A stretch of 64,000 bases of DNA from Candidatus Aquidulcis sp. GTDB lineage: Bacteria; Chloroflexota; Anaerolineae; Anaerolineales; UBA4823. The translations under genes and the position numbers were made by a program. The notes beneath the pieces were generated by a model, which ran no database searches, was not told where the DNA came from, and worked only from the letters and a program-made list of their open reading frames with translations. Location: NCBI GenBank assembly GCA_020723385.1, contig DYIZ01000003.1, positions 13,009 through 77,008 of the forward strand. The letters are read 5' to 3'. Each line of letters begins with the position of its first letter. The stretch's first letter is position 1. Below are positions 1 through 9,974 of the stretch, in pieces.

Positions 1-509
1 TCGGAGCTGTCATCATCATCGGCCTGATTCGAGGGATTGTCAGGCCGGGTGTGGATTCAGCCCAGGCGATGGACTGGCTCGTCGAGGCTTTGCGTGAATG
101 CAGTGAGGCGGCTCGCCCGCAAAGCGTTCGCTTGGCGCTGGAGCCGATCAACCGTTACGAGACCACCCTGGTCAACACCGTCGTCCAGGGGCTGGATCTG
201 ATCGAGCGGGTGGGAGCAGACAATTTCGGGCTGCTGCTCGACACTTTCCACATGAATATCGAGGAACCGAACATCGAGGCCAGCATCCGGGCGTGCGGGA
301 AGCGCGTCTTTCACTTTCACGTGGCCGATTCGAACCGCTGGTATCCCGGCGCGGGGCATCTGGATTTCAGATCCCTCTTGACGGCGCTGTTTGCCACTGG
401 CTACCGAGGGTTTGTGTCCGGCGAGTTTATCCCTCAACCCGATGCGATCACATCAGCCCAAGAAAGTATCGCCCACCTGAGGGGACTCAGGGAGCCGAAA
501 ATCCCCTGA
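1..509 (+). CDS. Sugar phosphate isomerase/epimerase (xylose isomerase-like TIM barrel), 5'-truncated by the window edge
   Basis: Frame is open to base 3 upstream of the tracked start (GAVIIIGLIRGIVRPGVDSAQ...). Motifs LALEPINRYETTLVNT, LLLDTFHMNIEE, FHFHVADSNRWYPGAGHLDF are typical of the AP-endonuclease-2/xylose isomerase-like family. Confidence 0.85.
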   Translation, partial: GAVIIIGLIRGIVRPGVDSAQAMDWLVEALRECSEAARPQSVRLALEPINRYETTLVNTVVQGLDLIERVGADNFGLLLDTFHMNIEEPNIEASIRACGKRVFHFHVADSNRWYPGAGHLDFRSLLTALFATGYRGFVSGEFIPQPDAITSAQESIAHLRGLREPKIP

Positions 510-600
510 TTCTTCGGCTGAATGGGGCTGCCAAACTTTGTCGAAAATGAACACAGCCGGGCGTTTCCGTCCGGCTGTGTTGTGTCATATTGAACGACTA

Positions 601-1077
601 TCAGCCCACTTTGGCGGCTGGCAGGGTATGCAAATCGGCGGTTTCGGCGGCGCTGAGCACTTTGCTCAACTCCAGCAGAATGATCAGCCGGTCTGCCACT
701 TTGGCAATCCCCGTGATGAAGGCCGTGTCCACACTCGTCACCATCGGCGGCGGCGGCTCGATTGACTCCTCCGGGATGCGCAATACTTCCGACACCGCAT
801 CCACGATCATCCCCACCTTCATCGCTCCCAGGGCCACCACCACGATGCGCCGGTGGCCTTCCGCCTTCCCATCCCCTTCTCCCGCCTGCAGCCCAAATCG
901 CTTCCGCAAGTCCACCACCGGCAGCACCACCCCTCTCAGGTTCGTCACCCCCTCCACAAATCCCGGCGCATGCGGCACTACCGTGATCGCCTGCATCTTG
1001 ATGATGCTCTCCACCGCTCCTATATCTACCCCAAAATGCTCCTTACCCAACTCGAATACCACCAGTTGCTTTTCCAT
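601..1077 (-). CDS. cheW: Chemotaxis coupling protein CheW
   Basis: MEKQLVVFELGKEHFGVDI...VESIIKMQAITVVPHAPGFVEGVTNLRGVVLPVVDLRKRFGL is a CheW-like signature. Confidence 0.93.
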   Translation of the reverse strand: MEKQLVVFELGKEHFGVDIGAVESIIKMQAITVVPHAPGFVEGVTNLRGVVLPVVDLRKRFGLQAGEGDGKAEGHRRIVVVALGAMKVGMIVDAVSEVLRIPEESIEPPPPMVTSVDTAFITGIAKVADRLIILLELSKVLSAAETADLHTLPAAKVG

Positions 1078-1088
1078 TGCTAACCTCC

Positions 1089-3227
1089 TCAGCGCACCGC
1101 TACTTTGCTGTGATGCCCATTGCCCGAGGCGCTCGCGGCGCGTACTACCCCCGGGACTGTCGGCTGACGCTTCTCCACCTTCGCCTTCCCCTTCACCTCA
1201 ACCTGCTGATCCCCTAGATTGAACTGCGCCACCACTTCCTGCAATGCCTGCGCCATCTCCGCCAGCGACTGCGCCGAGGCCGTCACTTCTTCCACCTGCG
1301 CACTCATCTCCTCCGCACTCGCACTCACTTCCTCGATCGCCGCTGAGTTCTCCTCCGACACGCTGGCGATGTTCTCGATGGCCTGCGTCACTTCGCTCGA
1401 GTTGGCTGACATCTCTTCCGTCGAAGCCGTGTTCTCTTCCACCACCGCACTCACGCTGTCCATCGCCGCTACCAGCTCGTTCGAGAAGACCGTCATCCGG
1501 TTCGCGGCTCCCGCTGCCTGATCCGCCTGTGCATACACCGCTTCCGCCGCTTTCAGAATATCCGCCAGCGCCTTCCCCGCTTCGTTGGCGTAGCCCACTC
1601 CGTTCTCCACTTCCTTCGCCCCATCTTCCATCGCAGCCACCGCTTCCGCTACCGTCTTCTGGATCCCCTTGATCAGCCCACCGATCTCCTTCGTGGCTGC
1701 GCTCGCCCGCTCCGCCAGCTTGCGTACTTCGTCCGCTACCACCGCAAACCCCTTGCCGTGCTCCCCAGCCCGCGCCGCCTCAATCGCTGCGTTCAAGGCC
1801 AGCAGGTTCGTCTGGCTGGCTATGTCTTCAATCGTCTCCACGATCGCTCCAATCTGATCCGACCGCTGTCCCATCTCCTGCACTTTCTGCGCTGATAACC
1901 CCACCTTCGCCTTGATGGCGTGCATCCCCTTCACCGTGTCTTCCACCGTCTTCGCTCCAGAACGGGCCGCCTGCGCCGCCGTATCCGAATCCCGTGTCAC
2001 CGCCTGGGCGTTCCCAGACACCTGCTCGATGGCTGAGGTGATCTGGCTGGTGATGTTCGAGGCCTTGGCGACTGCCCCCGCCTGCTCCTGCGCCCCCTGC
2101 GCCACACCCTGGATGGCGCGCCCCATCTGCTCAGTCGCCGCAGCCGTCTTCGTCACCGCTTCCGACTGCTGCGCCGTCCCCTTCGCTACCTGCTGCACCG
2201 TCGCCGCAATCTGCCCCGTCGCCTGCCCCGCCTGGTTGGCCGCCGCTGCAAGCTGCTGCGAAGCCGACCCCAGGCTGATGGCATTGTCCGCCACCTGCCC
2301 CACCGACGTTCGCAGGTTCGTGACCATCAATGAAAAGGCATTGCCAAGCTCGTCTTTTTCACTTTTGGGTGTTACTGAAATGGTAAGGTCACCGTCAGCA
2401 ATACGATTGGCCGCTTCCGACATGGCGATCAGGTAAAGCTCGGTCTCGCCTAGGCCTTTACCGACTGTCCCAATCTCATCGTTACGGCTCATGATCAAAT
2501 CTTTGACCGCCTGCGGAATATCTCGGTTGAGATTTCCCACTCGCAGGTTCTGCATGGCCCCCGCCATGATGCCCAACGGAGCGTTGAAGCTCTTTGTGAT
2601 GAGCAAGCCCATCCCCATCGCCGCCACCACAGCAATGACTCCCGCAACAGCGATCATCAGGGTAGCGCTGGAGAAAGTCTTGCCTCCCTGGAGGTTGAGT
2701 TCCTCGGCTACACGAACATTGATACCGGTCAGGATGGTCAGGGCATCGTCCACTGCTTTCCGGGTGTCGACTGTAGTAGTATCGCTAATGAGCCGCGTGG
2801 CCTCTGCCGGATTCCCGGCTTTGAGCTGCGCCAGGATATTGGCAACAATTTGTTTATACGTGGGCCAGGCCGCATCGAACTGGGCCAGGCCGTCTACTTC
2901 CTCTTGCACCAGGTATGTCGCCCGATAGAAGCCCATTTGCTCTTCAATGCTCCTGATACTGGCATTGACAGACTGCTCGAGCGTGGCGTAATCTTCCGAC
3001 AAGAGCAGCGCCTTATAAATGTTCCCACGCAGTCTATAAAACTCAGTGTTGGCGGCGCTCAGTTGCTTAATTGGCAACGTGCGGTCGTTATACAGCGTGG
3101 TCATACTATCGTTGATGTTTTTCATATTGACATAGCCGACCACCGCCACGATGATGACGATGACGGCGACGATCATAAACCCGCCGATCAGCTTTACGCC
3201 CGTTTTGAGATTATTGATCGCTTTCAT
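1089..3227 (-). CDS. Methyl-accepting chemotaxis protein with 4-helix-bundle sensor
   Basis: N-terminal TM helix, second TM near residue 190-215, and the signalling hairpin [47 protein letters not shown]. Confidence 0.95.
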   Translation of the reverse strand: MKAINNLKTGVKLIGGFMIVAVIVIIVAVVGYVNMKNINDSMTTLYNDRTLPIKQLSAANTEFYRLRGNIYKALLLSEDYATLEQSVNASIRSIEEQMGFYRATYLVQEEVDGLAQFDAAWPTYKQIVANILAQLKAGNPAEATRLISDTTTVDTRKAVDDALTILTGINVRVAEELNLQGGKTFSSATLMIAVAGVIAVVAAMGMGLLITKSFNAPLGIMAGAMQNLRVGNLNRDIPQAVKDLIMSRNDEIGTVGKGLGETELYLIAMSEAANRIADGDLTISVTPKSEKDELGNAFSLMVTNLRTSVGQVADNAISLGSASQQLAAAANQAGQATGQIAATVQQVAKGTAQQSEAVTKTAAATEQMGRAIQGVAQGAQEQAGAVAKASNITSQITSAIEQVSGNAQAVTRDSDTAAQAARSGAKTVEDTVKGMHAIKAKVGLSAQKVQEMGQRSDQIGAIVETIEDIASQTNLLALNAAIEAARAGEHGKGFAVVADEVRKLAERASAATKEIGGLIKGIQKTVAEAVAAMEDGAKEVENGVGYANEAGKALADILKAAEAVYAQADQAAGAANRMTVFSNELVAAMDSVSAVVEENTASTEEMSANSSEVTQAIENIASVSEENSAAIEEVSASAEEMSAQVEEVTASAQSLAEMAQALQEVVAQFNLGDQQVEVKGKAKVEKRQPTVPGVVRAASASGNGHHSKVAVR

Positions 3228-3269
3228 TGTGAATTTTCTCCTTCTTGCTCGTCAGATGGATGAATTTTT

Positions 3270-3370
3270 GATTACAGGTGAACGTATAAATAAGGGCTTT
3301 TCACCTGCACCCCAGGTAATCGTCTGTAAAGATCAGGATTTGCTATCCCATCGTTAAATATCTTTACCCC
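3270..3370 (-). promoter_or_regulatory. Possible structured 5' UTR upstream of the MCP gene
   Basis: Complementary blocks 3326-3333 (GTAAAGAT) / 3360-3367 (ATCTTTAC) and 3275-3282 (CAGGTGAA) / 3300-3307 (TTCACCTG). Confidence 0.35.
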
Positions 3371-3697
3371 GGGGATTCCTCCTTTTTGCTGACTGTCGAA
3401 GAAGAATTAGATTCAAAACAGGTTATTTTTATTCAGTCTCGGCCGTGTCGAACAGGTTGAGAAAGGCATAATATTTTTGTCAAATGATAATTGTTTCTAT
3501 AAACAATCGCCATAAATACAAACTATAAGCTGGATAAAATTAGTCTTAAAATGATCTCCGGGTTTTCCCAATGAGCGCGCAGCGCCAGATTTGGAACATT
3601 TGGCTGCACCTGTTTTTTGCGCGTCAAACTATCCCCCCGAGTGGTGGATGCTAACCACAGGCGCTAACTTAAGCTAATTTCTCGCCGCCTTTTCTAC

Positions 3698-3740
3698 CCT
3701 CACCCCCGGTTCCTCTCCCAAAAATGGGAGAGGGGAGCAC
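3698..3740. repeat. Short palindromic intergenic repeat (CCTCACCCCCGGTTCCTCTCCCAAAAATGGGAGAGGGGA)
   Basis: CCTCTCCCAAAAATGGGAGAGG inverted repeat, resembling a widely dispersed bacterial repeat type. Confidence 0.5.
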
Positions 3741-3829
3741 GCGCCCATCTTCCATCTGGTGTGCTACTTCTGCGCTCCAGCGGCTGGCAAACCGGTCAAT
3801 AGATTTGGATTACATAGAGAATGTACAAG

Positions 3830-4945
3830 TTAAAAGGCAGGCAGCCTCACCCGAACAATCGTCCCCGCGCCCGGCTGGCTGACTGCCTCGATGGTCCCGC
3901 CATGGGCTTCGACGAGATGCTTCGCAATCGCCAGGCCCAGCCCCATCCCGCCCGAATCGCTGGATTTGTAGAATCGCTCGAAAACGTGCGGCAAATCTTC
4001 GGCGGCGATGCCCGGCCCCCGGTCGGCGACTTCGATTTCGACGGCGGCGGCATCCACCTGCCGGTAGCGCACGCTGACCGCATCGCCGGGCGGGGTGTAG
4101 CGCGCCGCGTTGGAGAGCAGGTTGACGATGACTTCCCGCAGGCGCGTCGGGTCTACTTCGACCAGTGGAATATCCTGGGCCAGCGCGGTCTCGATGCGGA
4201 TGCCCGGCGCGCCGGATTGGAAGCCGGCGACGGTGTCTCTCAGCAGCATCGCCAGGTCGGTGGGTTCGCGGCGAAGCTGGAGCGCCCCGCTCTCGGCCAG
4301 CGCCAGCGTGCGCAGATCGTCCACCAGGCGCGCCAGCAGCCGGGTCTCCTCCACCAACGATTTCAGCCGCGCCTCGTCGGCTGGGTAGACTCCGTCGAGC
4401 ATCCCCTCCAGATTGCCCTGGATCACCGTCAACGGCGTGCGCAGTTCGTGGCTGACGTCTGCCAGCAAATTGCGGCGCTGGGTGTCATTAGCTTGCAGGC
4501 GAGCCATCATCGAGTTGAAAGTCTCCGCCAGCGAGCGGATCTCCGGCGGGCCGTCTTCCACCATGCGGGCGGTGTAATCGCCCTCCGCCGCCCGGTTAGC
4601 CGCTTCCAGCAGATCGTCCAGCGGGACTGAGACCTGCCGGACGCGCATCCCGGCCCCGATGATCAGCGCGATCCCCAGGATGACCGCCACAACCATGCCG
4701 GGGACCAAAAGCCCCTGGGCGGGACGCCATACCGGGAGATCGAGCAGCCCGAGGGCTTTGGCAGCCAGCGCCAGCACCGCCAGGAACATGGCCGTGCCGA
4801 TCATATTGACGCCGATGAACAGGCAGCCCAACCGACGCATGAACGGGGCGCGGTGACGGCGCGGCGTCCAGGGTTCATTTTCGGGCCACCACGGCGGGCG
4901 GCGGCGGGGGAAGCGATAATAATGGCGCATCTCAGCAGTCGGCAA
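3830..4945 (-). CDS. HAMP-domain sensor histidine kinase
   Basis: Two TM segments, HAMP, H-box LLADVSHELRTPLTVIQGNLEG, ATPase motifs VIVNLLSNAARYTPPG, DRGPGIAAEDLPHVFERFYK, GMGLGLAI. Confidence 0.95.
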   Translation of the reverse strand: MPTAEMRHYYRFPRRRPPWWPENEPWTPRRHRAPFMRRLGCLFIGVNMIGTAMFLAVLALAAKALGLLDLPVWRPAQGLLVPGMVVAVILGIALIIGAGMRVRQVSVPLDDLLEAANRAAEGDYTARMVEDGPPEIRSLAETFNSMMARLQANDTQRRNLLADVSHELRTPLTVIQGNLEGMLDGVYPADEARLKSLVEETRLLARLVDDLRTLALAESGALQLRREPTDLAMLLRDTVAGFQSGAPGIRIETALAQDIPLVEVDPTRLREVIVNLLSNAARYTPPGDAVSVRYRQVDAAAVEIEVADRGPGIAAEDLPHVFERFYKSSDSGGMGLGLAIAKHLVEAHGGTIEAVSQPGAGTIVRVRLPAF

Positions 4946-5618
4946 ACTTGTATCCCAGCCCGTAGACGGTCAGGATGTAACGCGGCTGGCGCGGGTCTGG
5001 CTCGATCTTGCGGCGGATGTTTTTGATATGCGCGTCAATGGCGCGCTCGTAAGATTCGAAGGCCACACCGTGGATGGCATCCAGCAATTGGGAGCGGGTG
5101 AAGATGCGCCCCGGGTGGCGGGCCAGCGCGGCCAGCAGCTCGAATTCGGTGGCGGTCAATTCCTCGATCTCACGTCCCGCGGAGGAAACGCTCATGCGCG
5201 GCACATCCAGCGTCAGGTCAGCGGCGCGGAGAATGTCAGCAGGCTGCCTGCTGTACGATTCCATCCGGCGGAAGAGCACCCTCACACGCGCCACCAGTTC
5301 TTTCGGGCTGAAGGGCTTGGTGATGTAATCGTCAGCGCCCAGCTCCAGCCCGACCAGCTTGTCGCTCTCCTCCGAGCGGGCGGTGAGCATGACAATGGGC
5401 ACGTTGGACAGCTTGCGCAGCTCACGCGTCACATCCAGGCCATCCATCTGCGGCAGGCCCAAATCGAGAATGATGAGGTCGGGCTTGGCGCTGCGAGCCA
5501 ACGCCAATGCGGTTTTACCATCCTGGGCGGCCTGCACCCCAAAACCGGCGCGTTCCAGGTAATCTCGCACGAGTTGGACGATCTTGATTTCGTCGTCTAC
5601 GACAAGAATGGTTTTCAT
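4932..5618 (-). CDS. OmpR/PhoB-family response regulator
   Basis: MKTILVVDDEIKIVQLVRDYLE...DLIILDLGLPQMDG plus winged helix ELTATEFELLAALARHPGRIFTRSQLLDAIHG. Overlaps the downstream kinase ORF. Confidence 0.95.
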   Translation of the reverse strand: MKTILVVDDEIKIVQLVRDYLERAGFGVQAAQDGKTALALARSAKPDLIILDLGLPQMDGLDVTRELRKLSNVPIVMLTARSEESDKLVGLELGADDYITKPFSPKELVARVRVLFRRMESYSRQPADILRAADLTLDVPRMSVSSAGREIEELTATEFELLAALARHPGRIFTRSQLLDAIHGVAFESYERAIDAHIKNIRRKIEPDPRQPRYILTVYGLGYKFADC

Positions 5619-5823
5619 CTCTACCAAACGTATAACTCACCGCAGAGAACGCGGAGGCCGCAGAGTTTTTTGGCAATGGAGCATAACTCGCTATTACGTT
5701 GGTCGAGTAGGCGTTTTTTGCCGTAATCGAGACCAGACATTGCGCCAAAACGCTGGTTTCGACAAACTCAACCGGCGTTTTGGTCACCGTTGATAGCGAC
5801 TTATGCGGTACTGCGTTTTTTGG

Positions 5824-6273
5824 TTATATCCATCGCCCAACTCTCGTTGTGTAATCCAGCCAATCCTGGCCGAATTTCTCAGCGAGCATTCTCTCTTCAG
5901 TTCGGATGAAATTCATCTCGATCAGAACGAGAAAAATCGGGATGACCAGCATCGGGGTCAGGCTGCCGAGGAGGATGGCTACACCAATCAGCGCCAGCAT
6001 GAACCCGAGGTACATTGGGTTGCGGCTGATCCGGTACAAACCGTCAGTTACCAACACTGACGAAACCTCGAACGGCCTGACCGTCGTCTTGTAACGGCGG
6101 AAAAGGCCCTCCGCGATCAAGGCGACATCAATTCCGACCAGGAGGAATATTACACCAATCATGTTCCAGGGGGAAGGAATGACTTTCGTTATCGGCAGAA
6201 CGAAATGGAGCGCGATCATCGCCAGGAGGGCGAACAACAGGTAAGTGGGAGGCAGTATTTTACGGTTATTCAT
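5824..6273 (-). CDS. Isoprenylcysteine carboxyl methyltransferase-like membrane methyltransferase
   Basis: VTDGLYRISRNPMYLGFMLALIGVAILLGS...IEMNFIRTEERMLAEKFGQDWLDYTTRVGRWI. Start chosen at MNNRKIL (6273). Confidence 0.82.
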   Translation of the reverse strand: MNNRKILPPTYLLFALLAMIALHFVLPITKVIPSPWNMIGVIFLLVGIDVALIAEGLFRRYKTTVRPFEVSSVLVTDGLYRISRNPMYLGFMLALIGVAILLGSLTPMLVIPIFLVLIEMNFIRTEERMLAEKFGQDWLDYTTRVGRWI

Positions 6274-6301
6274 GGCACAGTATCCAGTAGCCAAATGGAC
6301 C

Positions 6302-6410
6302 GTCATTGCGAGGCGTTCTTTGCCGAAGCAATCTCAACGTTGGTTATCGAGATTGCTTCGCAGTCACTTCGCAAGCGAAGTGCAAACGCCCGCAATGACG
6401 GCAAAGAAAC
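6302..6410. repeat. Dispersed palindromic repeat (ATTGCGAGGCG...GAAGCAATCTC...GAGATTGCTTCG...CGCAATGACGGC)
   Basis: Inverted blocks GAAGCAATCTC/GAGATTGCTTC and CATTGCG/CGCAATG. Confidence 0.6.
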
Positions 6411-6452
6411 TGTATGACTCTATTTACTTGTTGTGAGAATTTAAATCCAGTG

Positions 6453-6869
6453 TTACAGAGTCTTCTCTGCGGGAGGCTGCTCCTCCCCGGATGAGCCGCC
6501 GTGCGCACGGCGATGCCACTCATCGAACATTGGCGGCACGCCTTCGCCCCAGCTATGGCGTCCCCACGGGCCGTGATGGCGCATGGCCCAGCGCGGCCCG
6601 CCCCACAGCAGGTGACGGAAGGAAGCGAAAGCCAGGAATAGCAGGAAAAGTGGTATCAGGCAGCCCAACAGGCCGAACGGCCCAAAACCGAAGAAATGCC
6701 GCCCGTAAGGCATCCCATAATAGCCCGGATTGGGCAGGTCGCCGGCTTTGGCTGCGTCGAGGGCAACGCCTTGCGCCACGCCGGCATTGAAGACGAAATA
6801 AGCAATCCCGGCAATTGCGGCCAGCAGAACCAACCCGGCCAGAAAACGGAGAAGAATACGACCGAACAT
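6453..6869 (-). CDS. Hypothetical small membrane protein, His/Trp/Gly-rich C terminus
   Basis: Two TM segments. Start MFGRILLRF at 6869 has an AAAGGAG Shine-Dalgarno upstream. Confidence 0.65.
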   Translation of the reverse strand: MFGRILLRFLAGLVLLAAIAGIAYFVFNAGVAQGVALDAAKAGDLPNPGYYGMPYGRHFFGFGPFGLLGCLIPLFLLFLAFASFRHLLWGGPRWAMRHHGPWGRHSWGEGVPPMFDEWHRRAHGGSSGEEQPPAEKTL

Positions 6870-7082
6870 GTCAAACTCCTTTGAGTGAATGTGATTGGAT
6901 TTCATTGACGATCTAAACAAGAGTATAGGATTCGATTGTGAATTGACTGTGAAGAGACCTGGGAGACATTGTGACAATCTCATTTGGGTTGAACCGGAAT
7001 CCAAACCTGAGAGTAGTTCTCATAACCTAATTGGCTTCGACGGGCATTCGCACTTCAGAACGCCGCTCAGAATTCCTGTTTA

Positions 7083-7112
7083 AGCGCCCTGAGCGTAGTC
7101 GAAGGGCTTCTT
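7083..7112. repeat. Short palindromic repeat GCGCCCTGAGCGTAGTCGAAGGGC
   Basis: Sequence resembles a widespread intergenic repeat type; located just upstream of the C45 hydrolase gene. Confidence 0.5.
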
Positions 7113-7142
7113 GAACCAGGAACCACTCTAAGGAGATTAATC

Positions 7143-8180
7143 GTGAACCGTTGGATTTATTTTCTGGTATTCATGGGATTGCTGGCAGCCTGTGAGGCGC
7201 GGCAGCCCGCTGGAACGCCCCCCGCCCCGACTCTCCCGGCTCCCACCGGGATGACGGCAGACGAGACAGCCACGTTAAGTTCGTTGATCGAGGTAGACGA
7301 CTATCCTCTCTACGTAATGCACTACCAGGGAGCCTACCAGCTTTCCGCCCGTCCATCCGCGCCGATCTCTCATAATAACGAGAGCCTCCCGGCCTGGGGT
7401 TGTTCACTCTTCGCAGCGATGGGAAACGACGCTACCCGCCTGTATGGCCGAAATTTCGACTGGCAATACAGCCCGGCGCTGCTGCTGTTCACCGCGCCGC
7501 CCGATGGCTATGCATCGGTCTCGATGGTGGACATCGAATACCTGGGTTTTAAGGGCGACAGCGCCAAGTCGCTGGCAGACCTGCCGCTGGAAGCCCGCGC
7601 CCCCCTTCTTGGCGCGCCCGGTATGCCATTCGACGGCATGAACGAGAAGGGATTGGTGATCGGGATGGCAGCCGTCCCTTCCGGCGGCGCGCCGGCAGAT
7701 CCATCCAAACCGACGATTGGCTCGATCGGCATTATCCGCGAAATCCTGGATCACGCTGCGACGGTGGATGAGGCCATAACGATCTTTGAACAACACAATA
7801 TTGATATGGCAGGCGGCCCGCCGATTCACTACCTGGTCTCTGATAAGGAAGGGCATTCGGCGCTGATCGAGTTTTCCGAGGGGGCGATGGTCGTTCTGCC
7901 CAATGAATCCCCCTGGCATCTGGCGACCAACTTTTTGTGTACAAAAGCAGGCAACAATCTGTCCGGCCAGTGTTGGCGTTACGACCGGTTAGCCGAGGCA
8001 TTCAGCGCTACTGACGGCATCCTCACTGAGACTGATGCCATGCACCTGTTGAAAGAGGTGGCCCAAGAGGGAACACAGTGGTCAGTTGTTTACAATGCTT
8101 CGACGGGCGCAGTCAATGTCGCTATCCACCAAAATTACAACCACACCCAATCGTTCGAATTGAAGGCGCACAATAAATAA
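7143..8180 (+). CDS. C45-family / choloylglycine-hydrolase-like Ntn hydrolase lipoprotein
   Basis: GTG start after AAGGAG; lipobox LLAACEA; WGCSLFAAMGNDATRLYGRNFDWQYSPALLLFT and FDGMNEKGLVIGMA motifs. Confidence 0.78.
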   Translation: MNRWIYFLVFMGLLAACEARQPAGTPPAPTLPAPTGMTADETATLSSLIEVDDYPLYVMHYQGAYQLSARPSAPISHNNESLPAWGCSLFAAMGNDATRLYGRNFDWQYSPALLLFTAPPDGYASVSMVDIEYLGFKGDSAKSLADLPLEARAPLLGAPGMPFDGMNEKGLVIGMAAVPSGGAPADPSKPTIGSIGIIREILDHAATVDEAITIFEQHNIDMAGGPPIHYLVSDKEGHSALIEFSEGAMVVLPNESPWHLATNFLCTKAGNNLSGQCWRYDRLAEAFSATDGILTETDAMHLLKEVAQEGTQWSVVYNASTGAVNVAIHQNYNHTQSFELKAHNK

Positions 8181-8330
8181 AGGCTCTCCTGCCCTCGGCG
8201 GGAAATGTCCCAGATTTGGGGTGTGTGGGAGTGCGTAGCACTCCCACACACCCCAAATCTGGGGATTCTTCCCGTTGGACACGGGAGAACCCTATAAATT
8301 TATGGCTCTCCCGCCGTAGACGGGAGAGCC
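8181..8330. repeat. Copy 1 of a local repeat (GGCTCTCC...CGGCGGGAAATGTCCCA...GGG.ATTC.TCCCGT.GGA.ACGGGAGA) with a nested palindrome
   Basis: Matches copy 2 at 9975-10040. Confidence 0.7.
8209..8263. terminator. 26-bp perfect-arm hairpin, 3-nt loop GTA, between convergent genes
   Basis: CCCAGATTTGGGGTGTGTGGGAGTGC-GTA-GCACTCCCACACACCCCAAATCTGGG, read directly. Confidence 0.65.
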
Positions 8331-8364
8331 GTAAATTTAATCTACTTTTATTGTTGGCAATGAG

Positions 8365-9525
8365 TTATTGCAAATATTTCAATCCCAACCCGGTGTTGAA
8401 CAGAACGATGCGCTCATCGGGTTTTACCCAGCCCTGGGCAACCAGCATCTCCAACCCCGCCAGGGTGGCCGCGCCCTCCGGAGCGGCGAAAATCCCCTCA
8501 GCCACAGCCAATCGCTTCTGGGCTTTGAGAATCGCTTCGTCGCTGACGGCCAGGGCCGTTCCGCGGCTGTCACGCAAAATCTTGAGAATGAGGTAATCGG
8601 CAAAGCTCTTGGGCACGCGCAGCCCGGAGGCAATCGTCTGCGCGCCAACCCAAAAATCGCAGAAGGATGCTCCTGCATCGAAAGCCCGCACCACCGGTGC
8701 GCAACCCGAAGCCTGCACAACAACCATGCGCGGGCGGGCTTTATTTTCCAGCCAGCCGAGGGCTTCCATCTCATCAAAGGCTTTCCACATCCCCACCAAC
8801 CCCGTCCCACCTCCGGTTGGATAAACGATCACATCCGGCAGCTCCCAGCGGAAAGTCTCGGCCAGCTCATAGCCCATAACCTTCTTGCCTTCGGCCCGAT
8901 AGGGTTCCTTGAAAGTCGAGATGTCGAACCAGCCCTCATCGCGGGCTTTCTCGCCAGCCATGCCCGCCGCCTCGCTGATCAGCCCGTCTATCAGGATCAC
9001 CGTCGCTCCGGCGATGCGGCTTTCTTCCACGTTTGCCAGCGGCGTGTCTTTGGGCATGAAGATACACGCTTCCATCCCGCCGCGGGCGGCATAAGCCGCC
9101 ATTGCCCCGCCGGCGTTGCCCGCCGTAGGGATGATGACCCGCCGGATGCCCAGTTCCCTGGCCTTCGATACCGCCGCCGACAGCCCGCGCGCTTTGAACG
9201 AACCGGTAGGATTCAGGCTTTCATCCTTCAGATACAACCGTTCGAGACCCAGCTCGCTCCCCAACCGGGGTAGAAGCAGCAAAGGGGTGTCGCCTTCTCC
9301 CAGGCTGAGAATGTGCGCCGGGTTGTACACCGGCAGCAGCTCACGCCAGCGCCACATCCCCTGCGGGCGGCGACGCACCATGTCACGATCGAGGTGAGCG
9401 CGAGCTGTCTCCAAATCGTAGCGGGCCAGGAGCGGCGACTGACAATCGAAGCAGTATTTTTGAACCTGATCGGCGGCAAAACTGCGCCTGCAATCCGAAC
9501 ATTCGAGATGGCTGAGATAAGACAT
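8365..9525 (-). CDS. thrC: Threonine synthase (PLP-dependent)
   Basis: Zn-ribbon-like CSDC...CFDC N terminus; LSLGEGDTPLLLL; PLP-Lys motif NPTGSFKARG; PTAGNAGGAMAAYAARGG; YPTGGGTGLVGMWKAF. Start MSYLSHLECS at 9525. Confidence 0.9.
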   Translation of the reverse strand: MSYLSHLECSDCRRSFAADQVQKYCFDCQSPLLARYDLETARAHLDRDMVRRRPQGMWRWRELLPVYNPAHILSLGEGDTPLLLLPRLGSELGLERLYLKDESLNPTGSFKARGLSAAVSKARELGIRRVIIPTAGNAGGAMAAYAARGGMEACIFMPKDTPLANVEESRIAGATVILIDGLISEAAGMAGEKARDEGWFDISTFKEPYRAEGKKVMGYELAETFRWELPDVIVYPTGGGTGLVGMWKAFDEMEALGWLENKARPRMVVVQASGCAPVVRAFDAGASFCDFWVGAQTIASGLRVPKSFADYLILKILRDSRGTALAVSDEAILKAQKRLAVAEGIFAAPEGAATLAGLEMLVAQGWVKPDERIVLFNTGLGLKYLQ

Positions 9526-9538
9526 GAAAACCTCGGGG

Positions 9539-9916
9539 TCAGGCAGCGGTGGGCAGAAGCATTTCCACCCGGTTCCATAGTTCACGGATGCTGACCGGCT
9601 TGGCCAGGTAAAGATTACAACCAGCTTGCAAAGCCTTTTCTGCGTCGCCGTCGAGGGCATTCCCGGTGAGAGCGACCATGGGCGTCTGCGCCAGCCCGGG
9701 TTGACCCTCCCGAATGCGGCGGGCTACCGTATAGCCATTCATATCGGGCAGGTTGATGTCAAGCAAGATCACATCTGGCAGTTGAGCTTCCGCCAGTTTA
9801 ATGCCTTCCTCGCCATTGCGTGCCAAAAGCACGTGAAACCCCCGTGCCTCGAAAACCCTTTTGACCAATTGACAGGTGCTGGGATCGTCCTCGATGCAAA
9901 GAATCGTTTTGGACAT
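9539..9916 (-). CDS. Stand-alone CheY-like receiver (REC) protein, 13 nt upstream of thrC
   Basis: ILCIEDDPSTCQLVKRVFEARGF...DVILLDINLPDMNGY...MVALTGNAL...CNLYLAKPV; acidic pair, phospho-Asp, Thr and Lys present. Confidence 0.93.
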   Translation of the reverse strand: MSKTILCIEDDPSTCQLVKRVFEARGFHVLLARNGEEGIKLAEAQLPDVILLDINLPDMNGYTVARRIREGQPGLAQTPMVALTGNALDGDAEKALQAGCNLYLAKPVSIRELWNRVEMLLPTAA

Positions 9917-9974
9917 AAGTTTCTCCTGAGAAACACCACAAGATCGCCAAGCTCACAGGTATTCAAAATAGGCA

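Noticed and set aside
1219-2928. Plus-strand ORFs opposite the MCP gene
   Set aside because: Ser/Ala/Thr-rich low-complexity antisense translations of a well-supported MCP.
3821-4630. Plus-strand 269-aa ORF opposite the HAMP kinase
   Set aside because: Antisense shadow ORF typical of GC-rich DNA; the minus-strand kinase has all conserved motifs.
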